64,000 nt of DNA from Siphonodentalium dalli. Its lineage: Eukaryota; Mollusca; Scaphopoda; Gadilida; Siphonodentaliidae. Position numbers and translations under genes: made by a program. Positions 63,501-64,000 of the stretch are shown one piece after another (positions within the stretch are counted from its first letter, which is position 1; each line of letters starts with the position of its first letter). The stretch spans positions 88,075,980 to 88,139,979 of the forward strand of contig CP136063.1 of assembly GCA_032622095.1 (NCBI GenBank). The letters run 5' to 3'. A model generated the notes under the pieces. The model did not search any database. It was not told where the DNA came from and saw only the letters and a program-made list of their open reading frames with translations.

Positions 63501-63678
63501 CATTTATACCCTTTATATTTACAGCATTCTTCCGACCGACGCCCTGATGGAGTCATGGAAATTTGTTGGAGCCGACAGTTTCATGGACACCTTCATGGGA
63601 TATCCACACAAAAAAATCCCACCCAGCATGTCACATGGAATAACAAATCGAGCAATACGAAAAGAAACCAGGGCATGA
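45240..63678 (+). CDS. Short-chain dehydrogenase/reductase, SDR16C family (RDHE2/RDH10-like), complete 5-exon gene
   Basis: Exons 45240-45559, 50405-50570, 53629-53873, 59168-59293 and 63525-63678 join to 1011 nt, 336 aa plus stop, all GT-AG and in phase. The N-terminus (about residues 19-40, [20 protein letters not shown]) is a likely membrane anchor. The Rossmann glycine motif is TGSGHGMG (54-61), WDIN (78-81) carries the cofactor-specificity Asp, NNAG is at 131-134, and the catalytic residues are S184, Y197 and K201 in [18 protein letters not shown] and [15 protein letters not shown] are typical of SDR16C retinol/steroid dehydrogenases of endoplasmic reticulum or lipid droplets. Residue pattern is closest, from memory, to RDHE2 (SDR16C5), with an RDH10-like tail. 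The substrate cannot be told from sequence. It is divergent from the PRPP synthetase gene. Confidence 0.93.
45613..45683. repeat. Small hairpin near SDR16C exon 1
   Basis: ACTGCCAAAATACCAGACTT pairs with AAGTCTGGTATTTTGGCAGT around a ~30-bp loop, 54 bp after the exon 1 donor. Confidence 0.75.
45684..45984. mobile_element. TTAA element, family T3
   Basis: Starts TTATCCTTCCATGACTGGAG and ends CATGAAAGGGTTAA. It has an extra internal duplication of the GGGAGACTCGCATATATAAG-type module. Confidence 0.68.
46231..46727. repeat. Foldback built of palindromic GCGCTTAAGCGC monomers (family PM)
   Basis: Outer arms ATGGGATTCCAAATTGACAT and ATGTCAATTTGGCATCCCAT are inverted, and matching continues for over 150 bp. 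Inside, about ten copies of CTTATTGCGCTTAAGCGCAA, each its own palindrome, are joined by AGATTCC or GGATGTA linkers. In SDR16C intron 1. Confidence 0.85.
46740..47485. other. SDR16C intron 1, nothing recognised
   Basis: No repeat family recognised except a ~40-bp block (47272-47309, GCTCTTTATTATGATGTGCA) that recurs inverted at 48076-48112. Confidence 0.5.
47675..48202. mobile_element. Compound foldback element F1 containing an R1 MITE
   Basis: AAACCTTGAAATAGTGGGTC and AACTATTTCAAGGCTT are the ends; the flanks CTCTCAGAGC and GCCTCAGAGT match at 7 of 10. Confidence 0.65.
47750..47918. mobile_element. Palindromic MITE R1, left arm deleted
   Basis: TACAGTAATGTACTAAATAA jumps to CAGAAATATGGCTTGTTGCC; the right end reads AAGGCATTACACTA. 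Confidence 0.75.
48399..48798. mobile_element. TTAA element, family T1, complete (piggyBac-type MITE)
   Basis: TTAACCCTTTACCCAACAGA and its complement GTTGGGTAAAGGGTTAA at the ends, TTAA at 48399 and 48795. Two inverted hairpins with GCCAATGCATTCTCTTATAT inside. The host site is the centre of a palindromic monomer (GTGC-TTAA-GTGT). Confidence 0.82.
49085..50018. repeat. Family PM array with ACGCTTAAGCGT monomers, split by a T4 element
   Basis: Starts TATGGGAGGCCAAATTCACA, like the 46231 element, then repeats of TTATGCTTAAGCGTAATGCA at 49117-49263 and 49740-50018. The matching right outer arm was not found. Confidence 0.7.
49264..49739. mobile_element. TTAA element, family T4, inserted in a PM monomer
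   Basis: TTAAAAGACCCACTTAATTT and AAATTAAGTGGGCCTTTAA at the ends. The flanks GTTACGCTTA and GCGTAATAGG are the two halves of a PM monomer. Confidence 0.75.
50019..50236. mobile_element. Palindromic MITE R1
   Basis: TA-flanked CAGTAATGCTCTAAGTAAT and its near-complement; centre CTCTCCCCGAGAG. Confidence 0.85.
50237..50368. mobile_element. TTAA family T3, left-truncated next to R1
   Basis: Starts abruptly after R1 with CACCTTGACCTTGTTAGCCA and ends CATGAAAGGGTTAA, 36 bp before SDR16C exon 2. Confidence 0.62.
50405..50570 (+). CDS. SDR16C exon 2
   Basis: The acceptor is CTGTGTTTCAG and the donor GTAAGT. It encodes [20 protein letters not shown], then [20 protein letters not shown] and [12 protein letters not shown]. 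It lies at the end of a 4.8-kb intron, and a TTAA element ends 36 bp upstream. Confidence 0.94.
50571..52064. other. SDR16C intron 2, left part
   Basis: Holds poly-G (50644-50657) and poly-C (51176-51192) runs and an F1 copy at about 51410-51595 (CTAGCATCACCAAATTTGCC to GACACACTATTTGCAGACC). No exon. Confidence 0.55.
51410..51595. mobile_element. Compound foldback F1, left-truncated
   Basis: Second palindromic arm intact (CAGAATGAGGTTCCCAGAGG and complement), first arm mostly lost. Confidence 0.62.
52065..52414. mobile_element. TTAA element, family T6, complete
   Basis: TTAAAGGGGTACTGTTCACT and TGCACAGTACCCCTTTAA flank 350 bp, with TTAA at 52065 and 52411. The centre folds on ATTATAATGAAAATGAAT. 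Confidence 0.75.
52415..53278. other. SDR16C intron 2, nothing recognised
   Basis: The stretch 52835-53280 is similar to 38055-38350 plus 38860-38990 (CATCACCACTAAGAAGAAC and TTTTTATTAGTAATT-type blocks), so it is an old dispersed repeat in two introns of different genes. Confidence 0.5.
53279..53495. mobile_element. Palindromic MITE R1, near-perfect
   Basis: TA-flanked CAGTAATGCCCTAAATAAT ends; arms identical through the centre CTCTCCCCGAGAG. It lies 134 bp before SDR16C exon 3. Confidence 0.88.
53629..53873 (+). CDS. SDR16C exon 3 (catalytic triad)
   Basis: The acceptor is TTTTTTTCCAG and the donor GTGAGT. It encodes [20 protein letters not shown], then [20 protein letters not shown] and [16 protein letters not shown]. 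Ser, Tyr and Lys of the SDR active site are all in this exon with the usual 13-residue Ser-Tyr spacing. Confidence 0.95.
54029..54169. mobile_element. Palindromic MITE R1, centre and left end deleted
   Basis: CTCCTTAACCACATCAGAGT to AAATATGGCAACAAGCCAT, closing at GATTATTTATGGCATTG. Confidence 0.72.
54278..54385. mobile_element. Palindromic MITE R1, right half only
   Basis: CGAGAGCTTTCCGATGAATG through GATTATTTACGGCATTACTG and TA. Confidence 0.75.
54741..55139. mobile_element. TTAA element, family T1, complete
   Basis: Ends and interior as at 48399-48798, including GGCCGGTTTTGGCCGGTTTG at the right; TTAA at 54741 and 55136. Confidence 0.82.
55140..55566. other. SDR16C intron 3, nothing recognised
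   Basis: AT-rich, no repeat family or exon-like sequence recognised. Confidence 0.5.
55567..55856. mobile_element. Palindromic MITE R1 with duplicated left arm
   Basis: The block AACCACAGCAGAATTATTGG to GGAAAGCTCTCAGT occurs twice in tandem (55594-55674 and 55675-55753) before the right arm. Confidence 0.8.
56174..56329. mobile_element. Palindromic MITE R1, short centre
   Basis: TA-flanked ends intact; the palindrome turns at CGGAAATAAGCCAGATTTCCG, leaving ~155 bp. Confidence 0.8.
56364..56597. mobile_element. TTAA family T5, ends degraded
   Basis: TACTCATTGCCGAGTAGCTC, AGACCATTCCAATATGAC and TTTAGTAAGGAAAGGGTT match T5 in reverse orientation. Confidence 0.6.
56936..57196. mobile_element. 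TTAA family T3, reverse orientation
   Basis: CATGACGGGAGCTGCGCTGG through CTCCAGTCATGAAAGGGTTAA; the left TTAA is lost. Confidence 0.68.
57414..57626. mobile_element. Palindromic MITE R1
   Basis: TACAGTAATGGCCTAAATAA to GATTATTTAGGGCATTACTG with TA; right arm diverged at two spots. T5-like sequence on both sides suggests it landed inside a T5 element. Confidence 0.8.
57627..58692. other. SDR16C intron 3, nothing recognised
   Basis: A 97-codon frame at 58223-58516 and an overlapping 72-codon frame have no recognisable domain. Confidence 0.5.
58693..58909. mobile_element. Palindromic MITE R1
   Basis: CAGTAATGCCCTAAATAATC to GATTATTTAAGGCATTACTG; the left TA reads AA. It ends 258 bp before SDR16C exon 4. 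Confidence 0.82.
59168..59293 (+). CDS. SDR16C exon 4
   Basis: The acceptor is GGGTTAACAG and the donor GTAAGT. It encodes [20 protein letters not shown], then [20 protein letters not shown] and K. PxLEPxxxVxKIxEAxL is the family pattern. Split codons fit exons 3 and 5. Confidence 0.91.
59816..62846. mobile_element. TTAA family T3 element split by a large tandem-array element
   Basis: Left part TTAACCCTTCCATGACTGCA to ATGCATTCTCTTAT (59887); right part GTGAGTCTGCCATAGGGAGC (62647) to CATGAAAGGTTTAA. Together they form one T3 copy. Confidence 0.72.
59888..62643. mobile_element. Helentron/HINE-like tandem-array element, copy D, complete
   Basis: Starts TAGCTCAACTTTACTTTG, ends AAGTTGAGCTACAGTGTC then ATTGACACTTTCATT, with about 17 ~155-bp units arranged as A/B dimers (AATTGGAATGTAGATGGG and ATATTGACATGTAGATGG types). 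Inserted in the T3 element, leaving a short TTAT/TAT repeat at the junctions. Confidence 0.78.
62843..63466. mobile_element. TTAA-flanked element, family T7, with a ~250-bp insertion
   Basis: TTAAAGTGATGTGAAACACT start and ATGTCTTTAA end as at 11101-11471. Sequence from about 62968 to 63222 (CTAGCTGAAACAGGCTCTCC to GAGACAGACATATCCTACTC) is extra. Its left TTAA is shared with the T3 element. Confidence 0.6.
63525..63678 (+). CDS. SDR16C last exon with stop
   Basis: The acceptor is TATATTTACAG. It encodes [20 protein letters not shown], then [16 protein letters not shown] and an end of [10 protein letters not shown], stop TGA at 63676-63678. ILPxxA...F.GAD..MD.F matches the SDR16C tail. The last ~25 residues look lineage-specific. 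Confidence 0.9.
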
Positions 63679-63818
63679 ACAGTTGGAATGATAGCTTGAT
63701 AAACTACTCACAATCAGTGGCTACTAATGCAGTGGCATAATTTCTCACTGAAATTAACATTCTGCATAGGATTCACATGCCAAAACATCATATTCTTATA
63801 GATAAGGAGCTGTTACAT

Positions 63819-64000
63819 TTAACCCTTTACCCAACAGAAGGGCCCTGTGCCAATGCATTCTCTTATATATGCGAGTCGACCATAGGTCGCCTCGCATATA
63901 TAAGAGAAAGCATTGGCTTAACACATTAAAAATTATAAAATTGTTAAAGAATGTAAGAAAAAATGGTAAAAAGTGTTTAAAAAAGATTTTTTTTTAGGCC
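63819..64000. mobile_element. TTAA element, family T1, cut by the window edge
   Basis: TTAACCCTTTACCCAACAGA and the following hairpin are almost identical to the first 180 bp of the copies at 48399 and 54741. It begins 140 bp after the SDR16C stop codon. Confidence 0.8.

Overview
The window is animal nuclear DNA: AT-rich, intron-rich and packed with short non-autonomous transposons. Three spliced genes can be read exon by exon with GT-AG junctions and unbroken phase. Gene content, the 5S-like sequence at 41.9 kb and the repeat types suggest a marine invertebrate, most likely a lophotrochozoan (mollusc, annelid or brachiopod). The clade is an inference; nothing here fixes a species.

Layout. 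(1) 1296-6965, plus strand: the last five coding exons of ADHFE1, hydroxyacid-oxoacid transhydrogenase; its 5' part lies left of the window. (2) 6966-26934: about 20 kb with no recognisable gene, holding palindromic MITEs, TTAA-flanked elements and two large tandem arrays (13.4-16.6 and 20.6-22.8 kb). (3) 26935-43296, minus strand: a complete eight-exon gene for a phosphoribosyl-pyrophosphate synthetase of the plant-like class II type, 354 aa. One of its exons (39105-39177) is too short to stand out as an ORF. Its introns hold a ~33-bp minisatellite, several foldback elements and two 5S-rRNA-like units. (4) 43297-45239: the divergent intergenic gap. (5) 45240-63678, plus strand: a complete five-exon short-chain dehydrogenase of the SDR16C type (RDHE2/RDH10-like), 336 aa, with introns full of nested elements.

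The three genes do not form an obvious pathway. ADHFE1 is mitochondrial hydroxyacid metabolism, PRPP synthetase feeds nucleotide synthesis, and the SDR is a predicted membrane-anchored retinol/steroid-type dehydrogenase. ADHFE1 and the synthetase are convergent; the synthetase and the SDR are divergent with 1.9 kb between start codons.

The striking content is mobile. Main families: (a) a ~200-bp near-perfect palindrome with TA target duplications (Tc1/mariner-type MITE), 13 copies or pieces; (b) several families with TTAA target duplications and often CCCTTT-type ends (piggyBac-type MITEs); (c) a compound foldback family with 9-10-bp target duplications (Mutator-like); (d) long tandem-array elements with TAGCTCAAC/GTTGAGCTA ends and a 3' hairpin, matching the Helentron/HINE (bivalve 'pearl') plan; (e) a foldback family built from concatenated self-palindromic monomers centred on TTAA or TTCA. 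Several nested insertions can be reconstructed to empty sites from sequence alone. No transposase ORF is visible, so all appear non-autonomous.
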